From positions 1 to 38,784 of IMG/VR virus record IMGVR_UViG_3300015371_000097: DNA of 38,784 nucleotides. One strand, 5' to 3'. The translations under genes were made by a program, and so were the position numbers. The notes under the pieces were generated by a model. The model saw nothing but the letters and a program-made list of their open reading frames with translations. It did no database searches and was not told the DNA's origin. Within the stretch, counting starts at the first letter, position 1, and every line of letters begins with the position of its first letter. Below are positions 15,878 through 22,576 of the stretch, piece by piece. Source of the DNA: a virus.

Positions 15878-16108
15878 CTAAGTTGTACCACCGTTAGTGG
15901 TAGGCCTTTGGCGGCGCGGCGGCGGATAGAGATCGGGGCGGAGTTTATGACGAACGATCCCAGTGATCTTCTCGACATCGAGAACCCGGCTGGCCGGGAC
16001 GCGCTTCCATTCGTAAGGTGCTTGCCGGGCGATGCGCAGCTTGGCTGCGATCACCGGCAGCCATTGCTTATCACGAAGACGGCGAATAGCGGGATCGATC
16101 CGCGTCAT
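15878..16108 (-). CDS. Cro/YdaS-like repressor
   Basis: The product (76 aa) contains AAKLRIARQAPYEWKRVPAS followed by RVLDVEKITGIVRHKLRPDLY. This is the YdaS/Cro signature, where the helix-turn-helix leads to a W-K-R-V-P turn and an R-x-x-LRPD end. It is divergent from the XRE repressor gene, in the standard lysis-lysogeny layout. The start at 16108 has GAGG nine bases upstream. It probably represses the repressor promoter. Confidence 0.85.
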   Translation of the reverse strand: MTRIDPAIRRLRDKQWLPVIAAKLRIARQAPYEWKRVPASRVLDVEKITGIVRHKLRPDLYPPPRRQRPTTNGGTT

Positions 16109-16165
16109 GGCATTTAACCTCGATAGCAGTTCGGATTTCACCGAGCTTCGAACTCTGGACAACTC

Positions 16166-16178
16166 TTGTCAAGGACAA
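16166..16178 (+). promoter_or_regulatory. Repressor promoter with TTGTC-AAG-GACAA dyad
   Basis: TTGTC and GACAA arms surround AAG in the Cro-repressor intergenic region. TTGTCA can serve as a -35 with AGGATA 17 bp on, close to the repressor start codon. The half site matches the TGTCAAG operators, but the spacing differs. Binding by Cro or the repressor is inferred. Confidence 0.5.
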
Positions 16179-16198
16179 CACGAATTGAAGGATAGACA

Positions 16199-16543
16199 AT
16201 GAACGAGCGAAGAGTGATCGGCGGCCGTATTCGTAAGGTGCGCGAGGCCGCCGGGCTGAGCCAAGAAGACATTGGTGACGCGCTGAGCCTGTCGCGGTCG
16301 GCGGTCAGCCAATGGGAAAAGGGCCAGTCGAGCCCCGAGGCGAAACATCTTGAAGCGCTGTCCAATGTTTTGAAGGTCAGCGTCGATTACTTAATTCATG
16401 GCAAGGGCAAACCACCCGCAAAGCATACCGCCAATGGCGAAGAGTTCCGGCGCTCCTCCGTCAACCGCGTGCGGCGGCTGATCGCGACCGGTGCGCTCGA
16501 TGGCATGCTTGCTGAGCTTGGCTACGTGAAGAAAAAACGCTGA
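16199..16543 (+). CDS. XRE-family phage repressor (CI-like)
   Basis: Residues 8-62 form an HTH_3 domain, with IRKVREAAGLSQEDIGDALS followed by LSRSAVSQWEKGQSSP. The remaining 50 residues are basic and have no S24 peptidase motif, so it lacks RecA-induced self-cleavage by the usual domain. GAAGGA lies six bases before the ATG. It is divergent from the Cro-like gene and is followed by a terminator. It most likely maintains lysogeny through the TGTCAAG operators. Confidence 0.88.
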   Translation: MNERRVIGGRIRKVREAAGLSQEDIGDALSLSRSAVSQWEKGQSSPEAKHLEALSNVLKVSVDYLIHGKGKPPAKHTANGEEFRRSSVNRVRRLIATGALDGMLAELGYVKKKR

Positions 16544-16572
16544 CCAAAAAATAATTTCTGCGCACGTTTCAT

Positions 16573-16603
16573 ACGGCCCGCCAACAGTTTGGCGGGCCGT
16601 TTC
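16573..16603 (+). terminator. Rho-independent-type terminator after the repressor
   Basis: A 12-bp perfect stem (arms ACGGCCCGCCAA and TTGGCGGGCCGT) closes a four-base loop and is followed by a short T run. It lies 30 bp after the repressor stop and before the next promoter. The T run is short, so termination strength is uncertain. Confidence 0.7.
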
Positions 16604-16627
16604 GATTCATGGCGAGTCTGGTTGAGC

Positions 16628-16692
16628 TTGACATGGTGTGTCCAGTCAGAGTGTACTCTGGACACTTTCAGTCGAGCCCCTGACTGGACACA
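16628..16692 (+). promoter_or_regulatory. Promoter of the rightward recombination operon with an inverted repeat
   Basis: TTGACA at 16628 and TGTACT at 16652 give a -35/-10 pair with an 18-bp gap. Perfect 13-bp arms (TGTGTCCAGTCAG at 16637 and CTGACTGGACACA at 16680) surround the -10. A third CTGGACAC half site lies at 16658. The layout suggests a repressed early promoter. The binding protein may be the XRE repressor or the Cro-like protein. Confidence 0.6.
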
Positions 16693-16797
16693 CTATGAAA
16701 ATTCTCTTGAAAAGCAAGCCGGAGCGGAGCAGCATCCGCACAACAATAAGGGCTGGTGGCGGGGGCCATCATTCAGACGCATCGTTGGGAGGTGCGG

Positions 16798-17067
16798 ATG
16801 TCACGAGTGCTTCGGCTGCACAGATCAAGTGCAGCGCTTGGCGGCGAAGAGCTAAAGTCCGCCGGAATTCAGCAACTCACAGAACAGTTTATTCAGGTTC
16901 TGCTCACACAAGGCGATATCATCCAAGAGTATGGTGGCGAACATGCGCGGCAGAAATTTCAGGTCGCTGCACTCGGTGCCATCGTGCTCGCAATGCAGAA
17001 AACAGCGGGCGTCGAATCAGCGAACGCCACGGTCAAGAGTGTCTTGAGTCAACTCGGCATCGACTAG
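16798..17067 (+). CDS. Small unknown protein (89 aa), first gene of recombination operon
   Basis: The ATG at 16798 has a GGGAGG ribosome site about six bases upstream. The product is helical, with LTEQFIQVLLTQGDIIQEYG near residue 28 and an Ala-rich helix, FQVAALGAIVLAMQ. It precedes the YqaJ gene. A 16695 ATG in another frame also follows the promoter but gives an Arg/Gly/His-rich product and is probably not coding. No family is recognised. Confidence 0.65.
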   Translation: MSRVLRLHRSSAALGGEELKSAGIQQLTEQFIQVLLTQGDIIQEYGGEHARQKFQVAALGAIVLAMQKTAGVESANATVKSVLSQLGID

Positions 17068-17122
17068 CCTCCATAGCCGGTTACCGCATCGGCGCGCTCC
17101 CTGTGGATAACGGAGCGCGCCC

Positions 17123-18046
17123 GTGACGATTGAGCGCATTCCCATCGTCAATCGCGCCGAGTGGCTGGCCCGCCGCAAGTTCGATGTAACGGCCTCGAAG
17201 GTCGGTGCGATCTTCGGTCTCGATCCCTACACCTCATCGCTGCGGCTCTACATCGAGAAGCAGGGCATCATTGATCTGCCCGAGCCGACCGAAAGCGGAC
17301 CAATGCGGCGCGGCCGCATACTGGAATCCGCCGTCGCCGCTGCCGTCGCCGATGAGCGGCCGAACTGGCGGATCGAGAAGGCGACGGACTATTTCCGCGA
17401 TGATGAATTGGGTCTGGCAGCGACGCCGGATTTTTTCATCCATGGTGATCCGCGCGGGCTCGGCGTGCTGCAGGCCAAGACGACATTGCCCTCGGTCTAC
17501 GACAGAGACTGGATCGATGGCCGTCCGCCGATGTGGATCACGCTACAGGCCGCGACCGAGATGATGCTCACCGACGCCAAGTTCGGCGCGGTCGCCGTAC
17601 TGGTCGTCGATCCGTTCAACCTGCCCTGCCACATCGTTGAGATTCCCCGGCACGAAGGCGCTGAGAATAAAATCCGCGAGGGTGTCGCCCGCTTCTGGAA
17701 GGACATCGAAGAGGGCAAGGAACCCGGTGTCGATTACGGCCTCGACCGCGAATTGCTTGCGGCGCTGAACCCGAACGAAGAGCCCGATCTCAAGATCGAT
17801 CTGTCGACCGACAACGAAGTGATGTCCGGTCTGCGCGAGCGCGCCGAGTTGAAGGCTCGCATGAAGCTCGACGACGAAAATTGCCGGAGAATCGAAACGC
17901 TGATCATGGCGAAGATGCGCGATGCCGGTGTGGCGCTGGTGCCGGATTTCACGGTGACTTGGCGTGTGGAGGAACGATCTGGATATACGGTTCAGCCAAA
18001 AACATCGCGTGTACTTCGTATTCGTGAAAAACGGAGCGTGGCGTAA
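17123..18046 (+). CDS. YqaJ-family phage exonuclease
   Basis: YqaJ/lambda-exonuclease proteins resect double-stranded ends for RecT-type annealing. The 307-residue product has WLARRKFDVTASKVGAIFG near residue 14, RGRILESAVAA near 63, TPDFFI with Asp103, and LQAKT with Lys119; the last two give the PD-(D/E)XK active site, with Gln in place of the usual acidic residue before the lysine. The GTG start has GGAG seven bases upstream. RecT is encoded in the same operon. Confidence 0.9.
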   Translation: MTIERIPIVNRAEWLARRKFDVTASKVGAIFGLDPYTSSLRLYIEKQGIIDLPEPTESGPMRRGRILESAVAAAVADERPNWRIEKATDYFRDDELGLAATPDFFIHGDPRGLGVLQAKTTLPSVYDRDWIDGRPPMWITLQAATEMMLTDAKFGAVAVLVVDPFNLPCHIVEIPRHEGAENKIREGVARFWKDIEEGKEPGVDYGLDRELLAALNPNEEPDLKIDLSTDNEVMSGLRERAELKARMKLDDENCRRIETLIMAKMRDAGVALVPDFTVTWRVEERSGYTVQPKTSRVLRIREKRSVA

Positions 18047-18096
18047 TGGGCAGACCTGTCATCGATTTAAGTCAGCGGGAGCAATCAAATGGCTAA
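18046..18096 (+). CDS. Coupled mini-ORF (16 aa)
   Basis: The ATG overlaps the YqaJ stop, and the TAA overlaps the start of the next gene. The peptide is MGRPVIDLSQREQSNG. It probably carries ribosomes across the junction, which also holds the next gene's ribosome site. A second 16-residue mini-ORF at 25636 shares V-I-D-x-x-Q-R. Confidence 0.35.
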   Translation: MGRPVIDLSQREQSNG

Positions 18097-18871
18097 GAAG
18101 ACAAAGGCAACACCATCAGAACCACAGATCAGCGATAAGCCGGTAAACCTCGGCTCACTGCTTTCGATCAAACCGATTTTCCAGCCGTTTCATATTTGGC
18201 TGGTTGGTGACACGCCGTTGATCACCCACGCTTGGTCGCACAAGGCCAAGCTGGAAATGCTGCAGAAGCAGGTCAAGGCGACCAAGGCCGGAAAAGAACC
18301 GCGCGATCCACAGGCCGACTTTGTTTCCTCGCTCTATGAAATGGGCAAGGACGCCAAAGGCCGCCAGATTTACGGCTTCCCGGTGACCGGCGTGAAGAAC
18401 GCCATCATGTCAGCCGCACACAAGGACAAGGGCATCGCTCGCAGCGGCGTGCTCTCGGCGCTCTGGCTCAACGCCGACATGGTGCGCACGCGCCCTGCCC
18501 TTGCCGGGGCGATCTGCGACATGCCGCTCGTCCGCATCTACGGCGGCGATCCCGAAATGCGCGAAGACATGGTGAAGATCGGCGCAGGCCTCAACAAGGT
18601 GGCGAGCTTGGCCTATCGCGGCCAATTCACCATTTGGGCCCTGAAGATCAGCGGCCGATTCAATCCGGCCGTGCTAACCGCCGAGGCGCTGACCTTCCTG
18701 ATTTCCGAAAGCGGATTGTCGGCCGGGCTTGGTGAATGGCGCAACGAGAAAAAGGGAATTTTCGGCGCGTTCCATCTGGCCGATCTCAAAGAGCAACAGC
18801 AGTGGGAAAAATATGCCGAAGGCAAAAGCCCGCTGCCGATCCCGCAACAATACAAGCAGGCTGCGGAGTGA
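18089..18871 (+). CDS. Unknown recombination-operon protein (260 aa), possibly RAMP/Cas7-like
   Basis: The gene sits between the exonuclease and RecT genes. The product has PFHIWLVGDTPLITHAW near residue 33, GFPVTGVKNAIMSAAHKDK near 96, and near the end GLSAGLGEWRNEKKGIFGAF. A central G-x-P-x-x-x-x-K motif and a late glycine-rich loop before a strand resemble the layout of Cas7-type RAMP proteins, but I cannot confirm homology. It may bind nucleic acid with RecT. GGGAG lies before the ATG. Confidence 0.6.
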   Translation: MAKKTKATPSEPQISDKPVNLGSLLSIKPIFQPFHIWLVGDTPLITHAWSHKAKLEMLQKQVKATKAGKEPRDPQADFVSSLYEMGKDAKGRQIYGFPVTGVKNAIMSAAHKDKGIARSGVLSALWLNADMVRTRPALAGAICDMPLVRIYGGDPEMREDMVKIGAGLNKVASLAYRGQFTIWALKISGRFNPAVLTAEALTFLISESGLSAGLGEWRNEKKGIFGAFHLADLKEQQQWEKYAEGKSPLPIPQQYKQAAE

Positions 18872-18874
18872 GCG

Positions 18875-19363
18875 ATGATCAAGTATATATTCAGGGACAC
18901 CGTGACGTTTCGTGGCGCGCGCGATGTCGATCCGCAAGTGATCGGCGAAGCGTTGCAAAAGATCAAGGACGACAACGGCGGCGACCTGCAACCTCAGTAT
19001 GTGTGGCGCGCGGCGAAGATCGCGCGTCATCCTCTGCACAAGCACTTTCAGTGGGATATTCAACTCGCCGCTGAAGCGCACTGGACCGATACATCACGGC
19101 AACTTATCGGCTCAGTCCGCATCGCCAGAGACGACGACCGTTCCGAGCCAATGCCAGCTTTTATCTCCATCAATGATGGCAAGAACGGCACGAGCTATCG
19201 GACGGTTGCCGAAGTAATGGACAACACAGAATTGCAAATCATCGCACTGCGACAAGCAGAGCGTGAACTCGAAGCATTGCTTCAAGATGTTCGAGGATAT
19301 TTGCAGTGCGATCCGGCACGCGAGATCGCTGATCGCAAAGCGTCGCGAGAAACACAAATCTGA
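18875..19363 (+). CDS. Unknown recT-neighbour protein (162 aa)
   Basis: The product starts MIKYIFRDTVTFRGARDVDP and contains LQPQYVWRAAKIARHPLHKHFQWD, here broken at the W, a pattern I know from phage hypotheticals encoded just before recT genes. The C-terminal half is a coiled helix. GGAG lies six bases before the ATG, and the stop of the previous gene is two bases upstream of that start region. The role is unknown. Confidence 0.72.
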   Translation: MIKYIFRDTVTFRGARDVDPQVIGEALQKIKDDNGGDLQPQYVWRAAKIARHPLHKHFQWDIQLAAEAHWTDTSRQLIGSVRIARDDDRSEPMPAFISINDGKNGTSYRTVAEVMDNTELQIIALRQAERELEALLQDVRGYLQCDPAREIADRKASRETQI

Positions 19364-19440
19364 AAGTCGCGCATCCGCGTGATGTGCGGCGAGAGACATG
19401 GCACTTGAGGGAGTTGTTCGGCATGTTTTGCGTTTGTTCA

Positions 19441-19735
19441 GGCCGGTTTCGGCTCGGCTCGGTAAGGCAGGCATGGCATGGCATTTGTTGGCGGGGCAAA
19501 GGCGGTGCCGGTCCTTGCAGGGCGCAGCCGGGCTCGGCGAGGCGGGGCCTTGCAGTCGTGGCAAGGCAGGCTCGGTTCGGAACGGCAATGCAAGGCCTAG
19601 CGCGGCACGGCAAGTCGTTGCCGGGCTCGGCAAGGCAGGCGCGGTTCGGCTCGGATGGCAAGTTTGGGTTGGGAGCGGCAGGGCCAAGCGTCGCCGGGCC
19701 CGGCAAGGCAGGCATGGCACGGCCTGTCCCCGCCC
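19441..19735 (+). repeat. G-rich imperfect repeats built on GGCAAGGCAGGC
   Basis: This 560-bp gap before recT holds about 300 bp of degenerate G-rich repeats. GGCAAGGCAGGC lies at 19560, 19629 and 19702, with GGTAAGGCAGGC at 19461 and a diverged copy near 19536; each is preceded by CGGGCTCGG-like sequence. Spacings of 69-75 bp suggest a unit of about 70 bp. Many frames stay open because of the composition, including one joined to recT, but the recT ribosome site at 19906 argues for no translation here. Confidence 0.72.
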
Positions 19736-19781
19736 GCCGCTGCCGGTCACGTCATGTTACGGCTGGCTTGGTCTGCGTATC

Positions 19782-19811
19782 GACGGTCGGTGCGCAAATG
19801 CGCCGACCGTC
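19782..19811 (+). other. Stable hairpin upstream of recT
   Basis: GACGGTCG at 19782 pairs with CGACCGTC at 19804, and an inner GCGC pairs with GCGC around AAAT, with a two-base bulge. It has no T run, so it is not an ordinary terminator. It may shape the recT leader RNA. Confidence 0.5.
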
Positions 19812-19922
19812 TGCGTTGAAAAGAGGAGCGCCGCGACAAGTGGGCGCATGGTTACTGCGTCGACAGCACAACCCGGGGCACGCTCAAGCAAGGGAAAATG
19901 TTTTGAAAGGAGAACAATAGAA

Positions 19923-20993
19923 ATGGCAACCGCAACCGCCGAGAAAACCGAGAACAAGCCGATCCATCCCATTGTCTCGCTGCAGGCGCAACTGGAAAAA
20001 CGCGCCAGCGAACTCTCGCGCGCCCTGCCCGCGCACATGCCTGCCGAGCGGTTCATCCGCGTCGTGCTGACCGCCTGCCAACTCAACCCCGATCTGCTCG
20101 CCTGCGACCGCACCTCGCTGTGGAACGCCTGCATGCGGGCGGCGCAGGACGGCCTGCTGCCGGACGGACGCGAGGGCGCAATCGTCCCCTACAAGGACAA
20201 GGCGCAATGGATGCCAATGACGCAGGGTCTGCTCAAGCGCTTCCGCAATTCCGGCCAGTTCAAGTCGATCACCGCCGGGATCGTGCGCGAGACCGAACCC
20301 TTCGAACATTGGGTCGATGAGAACGGCGAGCACCTGAAGCATGTGCCGAGTGATAGCGACGGCACCCCGGTGAAGGCCTACGCCGTCGCTACCATGATCA
20401 ACGGCGGCACCATGATCAAGGTCATGGGCCTCGCCGACATCGAGAAGCGGCGCAAGTCGAGCAAGGTGCCGCAGGGACCGATGTGGAAGGACTGGTGGGA
20501 AGAAGCAGCGATGAAGACCGTGCTGCGCAACCTCTCCAAGTATCTGCCGATGTCATCCGATCTCGACGATCTGATCCGCCGCGATGATCCACTCTATGAC
20601 TTCGACAGCACTGCGGCCGAGCGCCCAAAACTTTCCGATGTCGGTTCGGCGCTCGATCATTTCAGTCAGCCAGCAAGAAGTAGCAAACCAGATCAACCGA
20701 GCGGGCCACAGCCCTCCAGCCAACCAGACCCGACGAGCGAGCCAATCCCGCCAAGCAATCCAGAAAAGGAGAGCGAGCCGTCGCCGCCGAGCAATCCAAA
20801 TCCCAGCAGCGAGCCAACGAGTGCCAGCAAACCAGAGGCACCGAGCGATCCCGAGGCGGAGAAGAAGGCCTTCGATCAGGGCGTGAATGCCAAGAAAAAC
20901 AAGATCGGCCGCCGGGCGGTGCCGCCGGAGTACCGCACGCCGGAGACCACGAATCTCGCCCGCGCATGGATACAGGGATGGGACGCCGGATGA
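19923..20993 (+). CDS. recT: RecT ssDNA-annealing protein with array linker and RMF-like tail
   Basis: RecT anneals single strands made by YqaJ. Residues 12-235 match RecT, with ILTACQLNP-like VLTACQLNPDLLACD near 40, GLLPDGREGAIVPYKDKAQW near 77 and KDWWEEAAMKTVLRNLSKYL near 188. Residues 248-313 are a repetitive linker (SxP-xxx, eleven motifs) encoded by array 4. The last 44 residues, with AFDQGVNAKKNKIGRRAVPP and WIQGWD, resemble the RMF/CrpP small-domain family. The start follows an AAAGGAG site. The total is 356 residues. Confidence 0.9.
   Translation: MATATAEKTENKPIHPIVSLQAQLEKRASELSRALPAHMPAERFIRVVLTACQLNPDLLACDRTSLWNACMRAAQDGLLPDGREGAIVPYKDKAQWMPMTQGLLKRFRNSGQFKSITAGIVRETEPFEHWVDENGEHLKHVPSDSDGTPVKAYAVATMINGGTMIKVMGLADIEKRRKSSKVPQGPMWKDWWEEAAMKTVLRNLSKYLPMSSDLDDLIRRDDPLYDFDSTAAERPKLSDVGSALDHFSQPARSSKPDQPSGPQPSSQPDPTSEPIPPSNPEKESEPSPPSNPNPSSEPTSASKPEAPSDPEAEKKAFDQGVNAKKNKIGRRAVPPEYRTPETTNLARAWIQGWDAG
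20664..20861 (+). repeat. A/B 18-bp array 4, inside recT
   Basis: Eleven motifs start exactly every 18 bp from 20664 to 20844, alternating A (AGCGAGCCA: Ser-Glu-Pro) and B (AGCAATCCA: Ser-Asn-Pro or AGCAAACCA: Ser-Lys-Pro). Perfect spacing here contrasts with the drifting 16-20 bp in intergenic arrays and shows selection for the reading frame. First and last motifs are A. Confidence 0.95.
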
Positions 20994-21118
20994 AACGCAA
21001 ACCAGCCAAGATGGCGAAGCACACCAAGACTAGAAAGCGCCCGAAGAAACCATCGCCGCGCTTTTTCTACCGCGCACTCGCTCGTTCACCGTTCGATGAC
21101 CTGCGGAGGTACCGATGA
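20990..21118 (+). CDS. Small very basic protein (42 aa)
   Basis: The ATG overlaps the recT stop (ATGA) and the TGA overlaps the next ATG. The product, starting MKRKPAKMAKHTKTRKRPKK, is rich in Lys and Arg and ends FFYRALARSPFDDLRRYR. It probably binds nucleic acid. It is too short for standard gene callers, but coupling at both ends supports it. Confidence 0.62.
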   Translation: MKRKPAKMAKHTKTRKRPKKPSPRFFYRALARSPFDDLRRYR

Positions 21119-21417
21119 GCACCGCCGAACAAGTCGCCAGTGACATCATCGCCAACAACATCGATATCGATACTGCCCTGCTTGGCGCGCGGGTGATCCA
21201 CCGTGCCATGGCGGTGGCGATCAGCATGCAGAAACCGGACAGCCAAACGGCGGACGCGATCATCTATTCGGTCATTGGCCTCACCGCCGCCGAGGCGATG
21301 AAGCTCGCCGTGCTCAACGGTATGGACCGTCAGGACTTTCTCGATCTGTGCCGCGATCTTTGGCCCCAAGCCGAGGAATCGATAGCCGAACTCATCCAGT
21401 GCGAAGGCACCGCATGA
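21115..21417 (+). CDS. Unknown helical protein (100 aa)
   Basis: GGAGG lies five bases before the ATG. The product is helical and acidic at the end, with IIANNIDIDTALLGARVIHRA then LTAAEAMKLAVLNGMDRQDF. Neither segment is a membrane helix. It is coupled on both sides in the operon. No family is recognised. Confidence 0.68.
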   Translation: MSTAEQVASDIIANNIDIDTALLGARVIHRAMAVAISMQKPDSQTADAIIYSVIGLTAAEAMKLAVLNGMDRQDFLDLCRDLWPQAEESIAELIQCEGTA

Positions 21418-21626
21418 CCGAACCGAGACCACCGGCACACACGATGCTCGAACAGGCGAAAAACGCCTTGGGTGAACTGCACGATTACGTTGTCGCGCAT
21501 CACGAACATCTCGATCTCACGCGCGTGTCGTTATTGGCGTCGGTTGTGCAGACCAAGCTCGAAGCGGCGGCCAAGGAAATTGCCGAGGCCAGTTGTGACA
21601 TCGAAACTTCACTCAATCGGATATGA
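21414..21626 (+). CDS. Small helical protein (70 aa)
   Basis: The ATG overlaps the previous stop by four bases. The product, MTEPRPPAHTMLEQAKNAL onwards, forms one or two amphipathic helices. It has no cysteine pair or catalytic motif. Position in the recT operon is the only functional hint. Confidence 0.65.
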   Translation: MTEPRPPAHTMLEQAKNALGELHDYVVAHHEHLDLTRVSLLASVVQTKLEAAAKEIAEASCDIETSLNRI

Positions 21627-21629
21627 GCC

Positions 21630-22268
21630 ATGGCAGTCGAAGCAAAGAGAGGATGTGGATTCCGAAAAGTAAATGGCCTCTACATCGTCGGCGGCAAGCT
21701 GTCGGATGGCTGCTGCAAGCTGCCGATACCGCTGCACATCTGTCCGACCTGCGCGCAAGGCGTCAAGCAGACGCGCGGCTGGTCATGGATCAATCCCCAG
21801 CCATGGCTTGGCAGCACTAACTGCACGCTCAAGACGCGCGTCCTGTGCCCGGCTGCCAATCCAGAAACGATGTTGGGTGAGCGCGTCGGCCTACTCTGGA
21901 TCGGCCGCGCGTTCTACCCCACGCCGGGAGCCTTCGCGCACGAGGCGGCGCTACACGGGGTAAGCCGCCGCATCCGTGCGATTCCTCGCGGGTTCAAGCT
22001 CGGCGAGCATTGGGTTTTGCTTGCCCACCCGGAGGCCTGCATCGTCGACGGCGGGAAGGCTCCCGGCATCTTCTCCATCTTCAAGCCGACCGCGTTCGAA
22101 AAGATCGTCACGCAAACGCAGTCGGAAGACGCCGAGGCGATGGCTGATCTCGCCGAGCGCGGCATCACCCCGGTAATCGTGCCGGACGACGACCACGACC
22201 ATCAAGGCAGTGTCTACGACGAAGCCGACGACGCCGAACTGGCGCTTGAGGAACAGCATCCGAATTGA
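21630..22268 (+). CDS. Cysteine-rich phage protein (212 aa)
   Basis: The N-terminus EAKRGCGFRKVNGLYIVGG, then LHICPTCAQGVKQTRGWSW, is typical of a group of phage hypotheticals with a zinc-binding Cys set (CPTC near residue 38 and CGF, CC and CP pairs). A central domain holds YPTPGAFAHEAALHGVSRRI. The acidic His/Asp-rich end, DDDHDHQG, may be disordered. The stop codon lies in the first motif of array 5. The role is unknown. Confidence 0.75.
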   Translation: MAVEAKRGCGFRKVNGLYIVGGKLSDGCCKLPIPLHICPTCAQGVKQTRGWSWINPQPWLGSTNCTLKTRVLCPAANPETMLGERVGLLWIGRAFYPTPGAFAHEAALHGVSRRIRAIPRGFKLGEHWVLLAHPEACIVDGGKAPGIFSIFKPTAFEKIVTQTQSEDAEAMADLAERGITPVIVPDDDHDHQGSVYDEADDAELALEEQHPN

Positions 22269-22567
22269 GCCACTGAGCGATAACAACCCAATATCAGGAA
22301 GCGCGCCACTGACACCAGCAACCCCGGAGCAATAGCGTGCCGAAGTTTTTACGTAACCCAATCTGTGCAGCGGGCCATCAAATGTCAGCAATCCAAAACC
22401 TGCGAGCGCGCCAGCATATGAGAGCAACCCAATGCGCATCAGCGAGGCCGGGAGATGGTAGTCACCCAAAGATCGAGAGCGAGCCAGAAATGTTCAGCAG
22501 ACCGAACTGATCGAGCGAGCCAGAGCAGGCGAGCAACCCCGAAGCGAAAAGCGATCATTAGCGGAGG
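22264..22567 (+). repeat. A/B 18-bp array 5 (17 motif positions)
   Basis: Motifs start at 22264, 282, 300, 317, 334, 352, 369, 387, 405, 423, 441, 460, 478, 496, 514, 532 and 550, alternating A and B without exception and starting and ending with A. The first A-like motif holds the TGA of the upstream gene. The array reaches to the GGAGG ribosome site of the IS110-like gene. Spacers of 8-9 bp are all different. Confidence 0.95.
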
Positions 22568-22576
22568 AACCAAGCA

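Noticed and set aside
19398-19922. Longer RecT start (531 aa) taking in the G-rich repeats
   Set aside because: The added 175 residues are low-complexity, other frames are equally open, and a good ribosome site lies right before the ATG at 19923.
22264-22567. CRISPR array
   Set aside because: The conserved motifs are only 9-10 bp, two types alternate, and spacers are 8-9 bp. No cas genes are next to it. This is not CRISPR by any usual definition.
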